This document shows, piece by piece, positions 1 to 8,075 of a stretch of 24,376 nucleotides of DNA. The notes under the pieces are model-generated. The model saw nothing but the letters and a program-made list of their open reading frames with translations, was not told where the DNA came from and made no database searches. Within the stretch, counting starts at the first letter, position 1, and each line of letters starts with the position of its first letter. This stretch comes from RGIG8700 sp964568815 (GTDB taxonomy: Bacteria; Bacillota; Clostridia; RGIG6154): NCBI GenBank assembly GCA_964568815.1, contig CAZMRY010000017.1:1-24376 (forward strand), given 5' to 3'. Position numbers and translations under genes: made by a program.

Positions 1-41
1 AAAATTCCAATCATTGTTATTATTTTTAAACAGCATTTCAT
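1..41 (-). CDS. Start of an unrecognised gene, cut by the window edge
   Basis: Only the first 13 codons are present, reading MKCCLKIITMIGI. The ATG at 41-39 is preceded by AAGGAG at 53-48 with a seven-base spacer, an excellent ribosome binding site. It begins 18 bases after the spoIIP stop codon, so it is probably the third gene of the gpr-spoIIP transcription unit. The hydrophobic start suggests a membrane segment or signal peptide, but too little is visible to name a function. Confidence 0.6.
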   Translation of the reverse strand, partial: MKCCLKIITMIGI

Positions 42-59
42 AAGCCTTCTCCTTTTTTG

Positions 60-1058
60 TTATTTTATAGAGTGATTAAGGATCTGAGCAAACAGCTCAA
101 CACTTGTTTTCGCCTCCTTTAATGTATTTCCGTGAGTTCCTACCTCAAGGATTATGTAATTCTTATGAAGATGCTGATTAAATCTTTCGTCCCTGAAATT
201 TATGGGTCTTAAAAGACCTTCGAACATATCCTGTCCTGTTTGCTGGACTGCAATTGCAAACTTAAGATTTTCAAAATAGTTATCATGGGTAAGCCCTCCT
301 CCGTTACTCCCTACAACCATCATAAGCTGTGCGGCTTTTTCCGCTCCTGTATCATAAGTAAGCTTTATCTTTTCACCTTTTTCGTTTTCTATGGCATCTC
401 TGTGAAGGTCTATTATAATTCCTATATCGTCATAGTTTTCAAGATACCACTTTGTTGTACCCAAGGAATTTACATAGGACTTGTTATAATCCTCTTTGTC
501 GTGCATTTTAATGTCGTGGAGCACATCAAATCCGTACTTTTCAAGCTCTTTTTCAAGATGTGTGCCAACAGATACCACATTTTTATTTACATCTTCATTT
601 CTGTCATCCCCTGAATCTGAATAGCTTTCTGTTCCGTGGGAATGGATTATTAGTATTTTAAACTTTTTCCTGTCAGAAATTAATGTATAATTTTCCATTA
701 ATTTTTTAATATCTATTTCCTTATCCGTTGTATTTGAAACGGATATTTTGTTATAAGAAACATTTCCGCCGTTAATAATCTGTTTTTCATAGGTTTGCTC
801 CGTGTGATAGCCCTGCTGTGCCTCCTGAGGAGTGTAGGCATTAAAGGTCTGCCTCATCTCCTGACCTGAAACATTATAAATCATATCTGCCAGAAGCAAC
901 AGAAAATTCTTGTTTGCGTAAGAGGAGTCAAACATCATAATCCCAAGCTCCTCGCTCGGTTTTAAAAGCTTTATATAAAAGGCAGGTCTGAAAAACACGG
1001 AGACGGCATATATTAAAACCACAATTAGCCATAAAAGTCTCTTTATGTTATTTCTCAT
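60..1058 (-). CDS. spoIIP: Stage II sporulation protein P (SpoIIP)
   Basis: SpoIIP is a zinc-dependent peptidoglycan amidase/endopeptidase. Together with SpoIID and SpoIIM it thins septal peptidoglycan so that the mother-cell membrane can engulf the forespore. The 332-residue protein has an N-terminal membrane anchor at about residues 8-24, a variable linker, then the catalytic domain. Visible family motifs are IHSHGTESY at 138-146 (metal-ligand candidates H139 or H141, and E144), DLHRDA at 217-222, and FNQHLHKN followed by EVGTHGNT near 293-312. The ATG at 1058 has AAGGAG just upstream. The gene lies 34 bases after gpr, the same gpr-spoIIP order known from Bacillus, so the two are probably co-transcribed late in sporulation. 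It is somewhat shorter than B. subtilis SpoIIP in the linker, but no key motif is missing. Identification is secure; the exact metal-ligand assignment is inferred from the family. Confidence 0.95.
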   Translation of the reverse strand: MRNNIKRLLWLIVVLIYAVSVFFRPAFYIKLLKPSEELGIMMFDSSYANKNFLLLLADMIYNVSGQEMRQTFNAYTPQEAQQGYHTEQTYEKQIINGGNVSYNKISVSNTTDKEIDIKKLMENYTLISDRKKFKILIIHSHGTESYSDSGDDRNEDVNKNVVSVGTHLEKELEKYGFDVLHDIKMHDKEDYNKSYVNSLGTTKWYLENYDDIGIIIDLHRDAIENEKGEKIKLTYDTGAEKAAQLMMVVGSNGGGLTHDNYFENLKFAIAVQQTGQDMFEGLLRPINFRDERFNQHLHKNYIILEVGTHGNTLKEAKTSVELFAQILNHSIK

Positions 1059-1092
1059 ACACTCACTCCTTGTCCTATTATATGAAAACTTT

Positions 1093-1965
1093 TCAGTCTA
1101 TATAACCTTCAAGGTCATCAAATTCTATATTATGAAAAGCAAGATTTATTCCATATGCAACTGTTTTTCCAAGCTTTCTTACAAGCTCATCTGATTCCTT
1201 TGGTGCAACAATCATAGGAGTTATATCGTCTTTTATTTTTTCAAAAAGGCTGTCTTTATTTTCCTTTGGCAGAAAGTCATATACAATGGTTTTTGAGTCC
1301 ACAACCATAGGAACACCAATGGCAATTACAGGAACAGACAAAGTGTTTTTGCTGATTTCTTTTCTGTGGTTTCCCACTCCTGAGCCGGGGCATATGCCTG
1401 TATCTGTTATCTGCACTGCATGGGCAAGTCTTTTCGTTTCCCTTGCTTTAAGGGCATCAACTGCAATTAAAAGGTCGCAGCCTGTTTCTTTTACAAATCC
1501 CTTTATAATATCAGAGCTTTCAAGACCCGTTCTTGACATAACACCTGTTTTTATTGCCGACACCCAACCGAATAAATCCTCAAATTTACCCTTGTTATAT
1601 TCTAAAATGTGTCTGGTTACAATAAGGTTGTCAACTGTTATAGGACCTATTGCATCAGGAGTTATCAAAACATTTCCAAGCCCTGCAACCGCTAAGTGGG
1701 ACTTCTGTCTTACCAAAGATAAAATCTGATTTTTTATACAAAAAGCAAGCTCTTTTAAATCAAAATCATCAAACTCAATGGTTATATAAGTTCCCTTAGG
1801 CTTTCCCAGTGCTTTTTCGCCTCTTTCGTTTAAGATTTCAACCTTTGTTATTAAAATATCATTTTCTCTTTTGACAGTTGCCTTTACACCGCTTATCTCG
1901 GTTATTTCCCCTGCGTTTTCCTCATACATTTCCTTTGCCTCAAGTGCCAAGTCTGAATTAAGCAT
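1093..1965 (-). CDS. gpr: Spore germination protease GPR
   Basis: GPR starts the breakdown of the DNA-binding small acid-soluble spore proteins during germination. It is made in the forespore as a zymogen that cleaves itself. The 290-residue product begins MLNSDLALEAKEMYEE, matching the conserved (T/S)D-LA(V/L)EA processing site of the family. AGLGN at 94-98, TPDAIGP at 102-108 (D104) and AVDALKAR at 168-175 (D170) match the two conserved aspartates of the HybD-like fold; PGSGVGN lies further on. I chose the ATG at 1965 because GAGG sits six bases upstream. An in-frame ATG at 2007 lies inside the upstream terminator and has no ribosome binding site. With this start the propeptide would be only about five residues, shorter than the 15 of Bacillus megaterium. 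The gene is followed closely by spoIIP. Confidence 0.95.
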   Translation of the reverse strand: MLNSDLALEAKEMYEENAGEITEISGVKATVKRENDILITKVEILNERGEKALGKPKGTYITIEFDDFDLKELAFCIKNQILSLVRQKSHLAVAGLGNVLITPDAIGPITVDNLIVTRHILEYNKGKFEDLFGWVSAIKTGVMSRTGLESSDIIKGFVKETGCDLLIAVDALKARETKRLAHAVQITDTGICPGSGVGNHRKEISKNTLSVPVIAIGVPMVVDSKTIVYDFLPKENKDSLFEKIKDDITPMIVAPKESDELVRKLGKTVAYGINLAFHNIEFDDLEGYID

Positions 1966-1979
1966 ATATTTCCTCTTTT

Positions 1980-2016
1980 CCACAAAAAAATAGTAATGCG
2001 TGTGCATTACTATTTT
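1980..2016 (-). terminator. Rho-independent terminator of the SLH-protein gene
   Basis: Perfect 13-base arms (1987-1999 and 2004-2016) enclose a four-base loop. On the minus strand the stem is followed directly by seven Ts (1986-1980 region). It lies 18 bases after the stop codon of the SLH gene and ends transcription before gpr, so gpr should have its own promoter or depend on read-through. Confidence 0.85.
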
Positions 2017-2033
2017 GTGAAGTGTAAACTTAA

Positions 2034-3905
2034 TTATTCTGTTATAATTACCCTTACTTTATCAAGAGATGAGTTGCTCATATATGCGTGAACACTTTTT
2101 CCGCTTACACCCATGATATCTGAAAATTTCATAAGGGTATAGTTTTCACCGTTTTTCTGATAAACTACAACATCTTCAGAAATTGAATATTTTTCACCCC
2201 CTGCGTAAACATAAGAGTAATCAATATCTGTTACGGTGTTTTTGATTTCAATAAGTCCGCTGATGCTTTCAACTCCTTTTGAGCCTGTTATAATTTTAAC
2301 TGCATCACCTACTGCAAGTGATGATTTGTATTTTCCGCTTAAAGTCATCTGCTGACCCTTTACATCTATTACAAATGATGTTATATAGCTTTGATTAAGT
2401 GTTACATCTGTTATTACACCATATGAATATCCGTCGCCTGTTACATCGTTCAAGAAGATATTTTCAATATTTCCGTTATTATCTGCTGTGTAGTATAAAA
2501 TATCGCTCTGTTTTAAGTTAAATCCGTCAAGTCTTGAAAGATAAATCTGCTTTGCAGCCGGTGTTTTTTCTTTGTCTGTTACCATAACATCAAGGATTTT
2601 AACATTTGCTGAAAGCTTTTGCGTGCCAACAGTATATTTTTCTGCGGAAATTTCACCCTCGAGACCTTTGCCTGAAACTTTTGTTAAGGTGGCATATCCG
2701 TCTTTTATCTGCACCTTATTGATTGATGAAAGATTTGATTTATAATCTTTTTCTGTTTTGTATTCATAGGTTGTACCGTCTGCAGTCATAACAGAAACAT
2801 AATAGGATGAATATTTTTCTCCTGTTGAATACTCATAGAACTTTGTGCCCGTCCCTGTTACATAACCGTAAACAGTTGTTGTCTGTGATTTCGCTGAAAG
2901 CACATCTGCAACCCCTCCGTTTTTGCCAAGCAGGAGCAGAACGCTGTCACCATACTCAAATTCGCCACCTGTTGCAAGCTTTGAAAAGGCTTCGTTTGTT
3001 TCAATATTATAGCTTACGCCAGAAACTGTTACTGCTGTTAAGTTGTCTTTGCTTGGAGTTGCCTTTTCATAAACACCTAAAATTTTGTCCGAGTAAATCC
3101 ATACTGTATCAAGCTTATCTGAATAGTAAACAACATCGTTGATTGCCATATCTGATGCAGATGCAGCCTTGTCATTTCTGTAGTATTTAGCGGAAGAGGA
3201 TACTGTATTTTTAATTGTGTTAATATTAATACTGTTAATTGTAACAGGTCCTTCAATTTCCGCATTATCCATAACAATGCTTTCAATATCTCCGTTTGTT
3301 GCAAGGCTGTAACCGAACACAGACTCAATAAGCTTTTGATTTGAATTTTTAACAGGAGTGTTCAATGTGTTGTATATAAGATACATAACATCGTGTCTTG
3401 ACATTCTTGTTCCCTGTGTTTTATTTTCAAGATTATCAAGCATTTTAAGCTGTTTTGCCTTATTTAACTGACCTGACGGCCAGGTTGCCGTAAAGTCGCT
3501 GTCGGTATAGCCTAAAAGCTTTAATGCAATAGTAACACCTTCTTCGAGAAGAACTGCATTTTCAGGCTTGAAGGTTGAATCCTCATATCCTTTTACAAGA
3601 CCATAGTCAGCAGCAGTTCTTATATAGGTTGCTCCCCAGTATGTAAAGGGAACATCCGCAAAAGGAGAAATTCTTGAAACAGCTGAAACATCACTTCTGT
3701 GAGCAGATGATGCAACTGCAACCTTTGAAAATTCTGCTCTTGTAACCGTATCACCAAGATTCAGATTTCCGTTTTCGTCACCGTTCATAATTGAAAGAGC
3801 TTTCATCAGGGACTCAATCTGTACCTGTGATGCAGTCATTGCACCTGCAGAAATGCAGGACAAAACAATGCATAAAGCAATTGTAATTGAAATTATTTTT
3901 TTCAT
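2034..3905 (-). CDS. Secreted S-layer-homology (SLH) domain protein
   Basis: The 623-residue protein has a signal peptide (MKKI followed by a hydrophobic core, cleavage probably near residue 20-24) and three SLH-like repeats at about 30-65, 78-133 and 145-185. SLH domains attach proteins to secondary cell-wall polymers. The best motifs are TRAEF at 55-59 and FADVP with GYEDSTFKPENA at about 82-117. The second and third repeats have LLEE and MSRHD where TRAE is expected, so they are degenerate. The remaining 430 or so residues are polar, rich in Ser, Thr, Tyr and beta-forming segments, and I recognise no catalytic domain. The ATG at 3905 was chosen because AAAGGA lies just upstream and the signal peptide begins there; a longer frame extends upstream but reads through a hairpin. 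It lies 128 bases after the efflux operon with no clear terminator between, and has its own terminator at 1980-2016. A structural cell-wall role is likely but unproven. Confidence 0.85.
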   Translation of the reverse strand: MKKIISITIALCIVLSCISAGAMTASQVQIESLMKALSIMNGDENGNLNLGDTVTRAEFSKVAVASSAHRSDVSAVSRISPFADVPFTYWGATYIRTAADYGLVKGYEDSTFKPENAVLLEEGVTIALKLLGYTDSDFTATWPSGQLNKAKQLKMLDNLENKTQGTRMSRHDVMYLIYNTLNTPVKNSNQKLIESVFGYSLATNGDIESIVMDNAEIEGPVTINSININTIKNTVSSSAKYYRNDKAASASDMAINDVVYYSDKLDTVWIYSDKILGVYEKATPSKDNLTAVTVSGVSYNIETNEAFSKLATGGEFEYGDSVLLLLGKNGGVADVLSAKSQTTTVYGYVTGTGTKFYEYSTGEKYSSYYVSVMTADGTTYEYKTEKDYKSNLSSINKVQIKDGYATLTKVSGKGLEGEISAEKYTVGTQKLSANVKILDVMVTDKEKTPAAKQIYLSRLDGFNLKQSDILYYTADNNGNIENIFLNDVTGDGYSYGVITDVTLNQSYITSFVIDVKGQQMTLSGKYKSSLAVGDAVKIITGSKGVESISGLIEIKNTVTDIDYSYVYAGGEKYSISEDVVVYQKNGENYTLMKFSDIMGVSGKSVHAYMSNSSLDKVRVIITE

Positions 3906-3959
3906 ATTTTTTTCCTTTCTATATATAATTCTGAAAGAAAATTGCTCAGATTGTGCTGA

Positions 3960-4012
3960 TTGCACCTCATCCACCGCGAAACGCGGCGGGCAAATTGTCA
4001 AGTCAAGTGCAA
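3960..4012. repeat. Small GC-rich hairpin within a short inverted repeat
   Basis: Arms CCGCG (3974-3978) and CGCGG (3982-3986) flank the three-base loop AAA. The stem extends to eight pairs with one mismatch (3971-3989), which becomes a G-U pair in minus-strand RNA. It is bracketed by TTGCAC (3960-3965) and GTGCAA (4007-4012), and TCAAG is doubled at 3999-4006. It is much more GC-rich than its surroundings. There is no T-run, so it is not a standard terminator. It resembles a remnant of a dispersed palindromic element; function unknown. Confidence 0.5.
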
Positions 4013-4033
4013 GGTGAGTAATTTTATACAGAA

Positions 4034-5212
4034 TTAATCGTAGCGGAGAGCCTCAATTGGATTTAGCTTTGCCGCTTTGCTTGCAGGCATATAACCGAAT
4101 AAAATACCGATTGCCGCCGATACGGAAAAGGCTATTATCACAGAAGCTGTTGAGATAGCAGCAGGTATTTCCATCAGATTGCAGACGACTATAGATACCA
4201 CAATTCCGAGTATAATGCCTACAATCCCGCCTACCGCCGAGGTTGTTGCCGCTTCAACAACAAACTGGCTCATTATATCCCATCTTTTTGCACCGATAGA
4301 TTTTCGTATACCGATTTCTCTTGTTCTTTCAGTTACAGAAACAAGCATTATATTCATAATTCCTATACCGCCGACCAGCAGAGAAATTCCTGCTATGCCT
4401 ACAAGTATCATTGTAAGCTGACCTGTTAAATCGTCTAAAACATCAAGTATCTGAGCAATGGCAACAACTCTGTATGCATTTTCATTTGCAAGTGTTTCAA
4501 ACAGGAAATTTTCAATGTCTTCAACAACCGCGTCAATCAGGTTACTGTCTGTAACGGCAATTATGTAGCTGTTTACACTTCCCATTCTTGAAAGACTTCT
4601 TCCTAAAGTGTATGGAATTAAGACCATATCATCGGAAGAACCCTCGGTGCTGTCTGACTGCTCTTCAATCACACCCACAATCGTAAACTGATTTCCGTTA
4701 ATTTTAAAGGTTTGCCCTATTGCGTTGCCTCCAAAATATTCCTGTGCGATATATGAGCCTACAACGCAGTTTTTCTGTCTTCTTTCAACATCCATATATT
4801 GCAGAAATCTGCCCTGCGTCATATCATAGCCCTTAATTTCGCCGTAGTCCTCACCTACGCCTGTAACAGTTGTGCTGTCTGCTGTCTCTGTTCCGAATTT
4901 TACCGAAACACCGTTTATACTTACCGTAGGAGAAATGTATGCAATGGTATCAGTATTTTCCTGTACATACTCATACATATCTTCCACTTCAATTCTTCTG
5001 TTACTTCCTCTCGGCGTTATGGTCACCGAAATCTGATTTGTTCCCATTTCCTCAAACTGATTAACCATATTAGCCTTAAAGCCGTTAACAATGCTTACAA
5101 GAATAATTACCGCAGCAATGCCGATTATTATACCAAGCATTGTTAAAAAAGACCTCATTTTGCTTGTTTTCAAGCTTTTCAGGGCAAGAAGGAATGACTG
5201 TTTAAAATTCAT
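4034..5212 (-). CDS. MacB-type ABC transporter permease
   Basis: This 392-residue membrane protein has the MacB/FtsX-family layout. A first membrane helix lies at about 21-43 after the conserved SKMRSFLTMLGI start. A large extracellular MacB-PCD domain of about 200 residues follows. A C-terminal FtsX block of three helices begins near residue 265 and carries the family motif ERTREIGIRKSIGA. The protein ends in ALRYD, typical of the family. MacB-type pumps work by mechanotransmission, with a separate or fused ATPase plus a membrane-fusion protein, and move peptides, antibiotics or lipids from the outer membrane face. The start codon overlaps the ATPase stop as ATGA (5209-5212), so the two are translationally coupled. 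The substrate cannot be deduced. Confidence 0.9.
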   Translation of the reverse strand: MNFKQSFLLALKSLKTSKMRSFLTMLGIIIGIAAVIILVSIVNGFKANMVNQFEEMGTNQISVTITPRGSNRRIEVEDMYEYVQENTDTIAYISPTVSINGVSVKFGTETADSTTVTGVGEDYGEIKGYDMTQGRFLQYMDVERRQKNCVVGSYIAQEYFGGNAIGQTFKINGNQFTIVGVIEEQSDSTEGSSDDMVLIPYTLGRSLSRMGSVNSYIIAVTDSNLIDAVVEDIENFLFETLANENAYRVVAIAQILDVLDDLTGQLTMILVGIAGISLLVGGIGIMNIMLVSVTERTREIGIRKSIGAKRWDIMSQFVVEAATTSAVGGIVGIILGIVVSIVVCNLMEIPAAISTASVIIAFSVSAAIGILFGYMPASKAAKLNPIEALRYD

Positions 5213-5892
5213 TGTGCGCCCACCCTTTCATCACTTGTTATTTTACCGTCCTGAATTCTTATAATTCTTTTTGCCTGGGCTGCAATAGTGTTATCGTGAG
5301 TAATCATAACAATTGTATTTCCCTGGTCGTTAAGCTGTTTTAAGAAATCAAGAACCTCTTTACCTGTTTTTGAGTCAAGAGCGCCTGTAGGCTCATCGGC
5401 AAGCATCAAAGACGGGTCTCCCGCCAAAGCTCTTGCAATAGAAACTCTTTGCTGCTGACCGCCCGAAAGCTGAGAGGGCATCTTTTTTGCCCTGTCTTTA
5501 AGACCTACTCTGTCAAGAGCAGTTAATGCTCTTTCGTGCCTTTCTTTAGGAGACATGCCTCTGTAAATAAGAGGAAGCTCCACATTTTCAAGAACCGAAA
5601 GCTTCGGTATAAGATTGTACTGCTGAAAAATAAAGCCAAGCATCTTGTTTCTTATTGCCGCAAGCTCATCGTCCTTCATTGTGCTTACATCTATTCCGTT
5701 AAGGTGATAAGTGCCCGAGGTGGGAACATCAAGACAACCTATGATATTCATACAGGTTGATTTACCTGAACCTGACTGACCTACAATTGCAACAAACTCT
5801 CCCTCTTCTATTTTAAGGGAAACCCCGTCAAGTGCTCTTATCTCGCCGTCACCGTCTCCGTAAATTTTATAAATGTCTTTTAATTCTATCAT
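5209..5892 (-). CDS. ABC transporter ATPase, MacB/LolD type
   Basis: A 227-residue nucleotide-binding subunit with all canonical motifs: Walker A GQSGSGKST at 38-46, Q-loop near Q90-Q91, signature LSGGQQQR at 142-149, Walker B LMLADEPTG at 162-170, and the switch histidine in THD at 198-200. It powers the adjacent permease. Both ends overlap neighbours by ATGA (5889-5892 with the membrane-fusion protein, 5209-5212 with the permease), so the three proteins form one translationally coupled operon. No fused permease domain is present. Confidence 0.95.
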   Translation of the reverse strand: MIELKDIYKIYGDGDGEIRALDGVSLKIEEGEFVAIVGQSGSGKSTCMNIIGCLDVPTSGTYHLNGIDVSTMKDDELAAIRNKMLGFIFQQYNLIPKLSVLENVELPLIYRGMSPKERHERALTALDRVGLKDRAKKMPSQLSGGQQQRVSIARALAGDPSLMLADEPTGALDSKTGKEVLDFLKQLNDQGNTIVMITHDNTIAAQAKRIIRIQDGKITSDERVGAQ

Positions 5893-7598
5893 CTCATACC
5901 ACCGCCCGGCATTCCGCCGCCGCCCATGTTTCCGCCTGGCATTCCGCCGCCGCCCATGTTACCGCTCGGCATTCCGCCGCCCATGCCCATACCAATCATA
6001 TTGGTGGTCTGGTTTGTTGTCTGTGTCGGTACATATGCAATTCTCTGTCCCTCATAAAGACCTGATTTGATTTCTGCCTCGTCAGAATTGCTTAAACCAA
6101 CCTCAACTCTTACTGCTGTATAGCCTTCATAACGGTTGTTTGAGCTTTGTTTGTTTTCTGTTTTTCCGCCCTGATTTTCAGGCATTTTAACGCTGTCCTT
6201 CTGGTCTTCCTTTATATCGTCATTATGAACATAAACTATATTTCCTCTCTGTACTGCAGATAAAGGAATTTTGAGTGCATCTTTAGCTTCAGAAACCACA
6301 ATTGATGCGTCTACATTCATACCGGGAATAAGGTCGCCGTATTCTTCTATTATAACCGTTATAGGATATGTAGTAACACCATTCGAGGTTGTTCCGACTA
6401 TGGAAACATTGTCAATATAACCCTCAAAAATTTGATTTTCAAGGGCGTCTGCCGTAACAGTTACCTTTTGACCTACTTCCATTTTTGAAATATCAAGCTC
6501 GTCAACCGAGATTGTAAATTTAACCTTGCTCATATCCGCAATTATTGCCATTGCTGTTGAACCGCTCTGTCCCTTTGAAAGCTTGTCGCCTGCTTTTACG
6601 GTTTTGCTTAACACTGTACCTGTTATAGGAGCGGTTATAGTATAATTATCAAGAGTGTCATATGCATCCGAAAGAGAAGATGATGCATCGTTATATGAAA
6701 GTCTTGCATTTTTCACCTGTTGCTCTGCACTGTCGCTTGTTAAAACTGCAAGGAGCTGTCCTTTTTCAACTTTGTCACCTACAACAACATTAACCTTGTC
6801 AATATCGCCCGAAACCTTTGCAGTAACAGTTTTTGTGTCATTAACCTCAAAGGTTCCTGCTCTGTTGCAGGCAGCACCGTTTATAATAGCTGTTGCTGTA
6901 TCTCCCTCTCTTATTGTTCCCGGATTTTTAACCTTAACAGTTACCTGTGACACCTGAACTCCGCTTAGTTCAATTGAACCTGTTGAAACTCTGTCCACCG
7001 TACCAGCAAGCTCGGTTGAAGAGTTGTCAAGATAAACTGTACCGGTAGCACCGCTGAAAAGATTTTTTGCGTCGTTTTCATTAAAGTATACTCGAAGAAT
7101 CATTGTTTCTGTATCGGTAACTGTAAAAAGCTGTGTGCCGTTTCCTGCTGACTGACCCGTCTTTGCATTTACTGCAGTAACAGTTCCGCTTATGGGAGAA
7201 GTAACATTCAGATTGTTATAATCCTCAACCGCATTGTCATAGGACATTTTTGCTTTTTCAAGACTGTTTTCAGAACGGGAAATTGTGTTTGCCGCAGACT
7301 CAGAGTCTATTCTGTACATAACCGCTCCCTCTTCAAGAACATCGCCCTCCGAGAAATAGTCTTCAAGAACATCACCGTCAACAACAGAGGTTACATCATA
7401 CTGTTCATTCGCCTCAATTGTACCCGAACCTGTTATTTCAACAGTTAAACTGCCCTTTGTCACCTCTGCAACAGAAAGCTCCTGCGCCTGTGCACCTGTC
7501 TGTTTCCCTGAACAGCCTCTAAGGCACAGTACGGCAATTACTACTGCTAAAACCACCGCTGTAATAATAATTACTTTTTTGTTTAAAAATTTTTTCAA
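5889..7598 (-). CDS. HlyD/MacA-family efflux membrane-fusion protein with Gly/Met-rich tail
   Basis: This 569-residue periplasmic-adaptor-like protein is the first gene of the efflux operon. It has an N-terminal membrane anchor (about 8-26), then two successive barrel-sandwich (biotinyl-lipoyl-like) modules, roughly 60-165 and 250-355, each closing with a matching motif (SPISGTV near 134, APITGTV near 323). A beta-barrel region and a C-terminal domain with VEVGLSN near 498 follow. Two modules in one chain make it longer than the usual 370-450 residues. The last 36 residues are a low-complexity tail with nine methionines and a ten-residue repeat (GGNMGGGGMP type), seen in DNA as a 30-base GC-rich repeat. 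The start is TTG at 7598, supported by GGAGGG six bases upstream. The cysteine at 29 is not in a convincing lipobox. Confidence 0.9.
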   Translation of the reverse strand: MKKFLNKKVIIITAVVLAVVIAVLCLRGCSGKQTGAQAQELSVAEVTKGSLTVEITGSGTIEANEQYDVTSVVDGDVLEDYFSEGDVLEEGAVMYRIDSESAANTISRSENSLEKAKMSYDNAVEDYNNLNVTSPISGTVTAVNAKTGQSAGNGTQLFTVTDTETMILRVYFNENDAKNLFSGATGTVYLDNSSTELAGTVDRVSTGSIELSGVQVSQVTVKVKNPGTIREGDTATAIINGAACNRAGTFEVNDTKTVTAKVSGDIDKVNVVVGDKVEKGQLLAVLTSDSAEQQVKNARLSYNDASSSLSDAYDTLDNYTITAPITGTVLSKTVKAGDKLSKGQSGSTAMAIIADMSKVKFTISVDELDISKMEVGQKVTVTADALENQIFEGYIDNVSIVGTTSNGVTTYPITVIIEEYGDLIPGMNVDASIVVSEAKDALKIPLSAVQRGNIVYVHNDDIKEDQKDSVKMPENQGGKTENKQSSNNRYEGYTAVRVEVGLSNSDEAEIKSGLYEGQRIAYVPTQTTNQTTNMIGMGMGGGMPSGNMGGGGMPGGNMGGGGMPGGGMR

Positions 7599-7641
7599 AG
7601 TTTTCCCTCCGTATTATCAGAATTGTAGTCATTATATTTCA

Positions 7642-7664
7642 AAATTGTGTATAAAATGTGTATA
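7642..7664. promoter_or_regulatory. Two direct repeats in the divergent promoter region
   Basis: AAATTGTGTATA (7642-7653) and AAAATGTGTATA (7653-7664) recur with an 11-base period, about one helical turn, between the divergent efflux operon and the spore-wall cassette. A TATAAT-like word for the minus strand lies just to the left of the repeats, in 7630-7636. A regulator could bind here, but the AT-rich repeats could also be chance. No good -35 box was found for either direction. Confidence 0.3.
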
Positions 7665-7697
7665 GAAATCCAAATTTTTGTAGAAAGGACTGATTTT

Positions 7698-8066
7698 TTG
7701 AGCACAGGTTTCGTAATCGTAAATACAACAGCCGCACAAAAAATAATCCCTGTGGGTAATACCAAAGTGATTATATCACAAAATGGTGAAACTAACAAGG
7801 TTTTTGTGTCGGATGACAGCGGTAAAATACCCCTTACAGAGATAACAGCACCTGACATTGACCTTTCAGAAGCACCTGACCCTGCAAGCATACCTTTTTC
7901 TGTTATTAATATTACCGCCGAAAAAGAGGGTTTTTTCACTACCAATGTTAATGATGTGCAAATTTTTCCCGAAAGAATTACAACTCTTTATATAAATATG
8001 GTACCCATTCCCGAATTTAAAGAAAACACTCCTCTTAACATTGAAACAATTCCGCAGAATTTGTAA
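7698..8066 (+). CDS. Small beta-sandwich-like protein of the cell-wall cassette
   Basis: The 122-residue product starts MSTGFVIVNTTAAQKIIPVG and has alternating hydrophobic/polar strands, a central DDSGKIPLTEI turn and a closing IFPERITTLYINMVPIP strand. This pattern resembles the carboxypeptidase-regulatory-like or transthyretin-like beta domains that precede peptidoglycan-binding proteins in clostridia. I chose the TTG at 7698 because AAAGGA lies eight bases upstream; the frame opens earlier with GTG or ATG codons that lack a ribosome binding site and fall in the likely promoter. There is no signal peptide or membrane segment. It is the first gene of the unit leading to the SpoIID-like protein. 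The function is not known; a spore-surface or cortex-associated role is inferred from its neighbours. Confidence 0.7.
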   Translation: MSTGFVIVNTTAAQKIIPVGNTKVIISQNGETNKVFVSDDSGKIPLTEITAPDIDLSEAPDPASIPFSVINITAEKEGFFTTNVNDVQIFPERITTLYINMVPIPEFKENTPLNIETIPQNL

Positions 8067-8075
8067 AAAATTAAT

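Noticed and set aside
1966..2007. Longer N-terminus for GPR
   Set aside because: The extra codons overlap a perfect terminator stem and lack a ribosome binding site, while the ATG at 1965 has a good one.
3906..4001. N-terminal extension of the SLH protein
   Set aside because: It reads through a GC-rich hairpin, has no ribosome site and would bury the signal peptide inside the chain.
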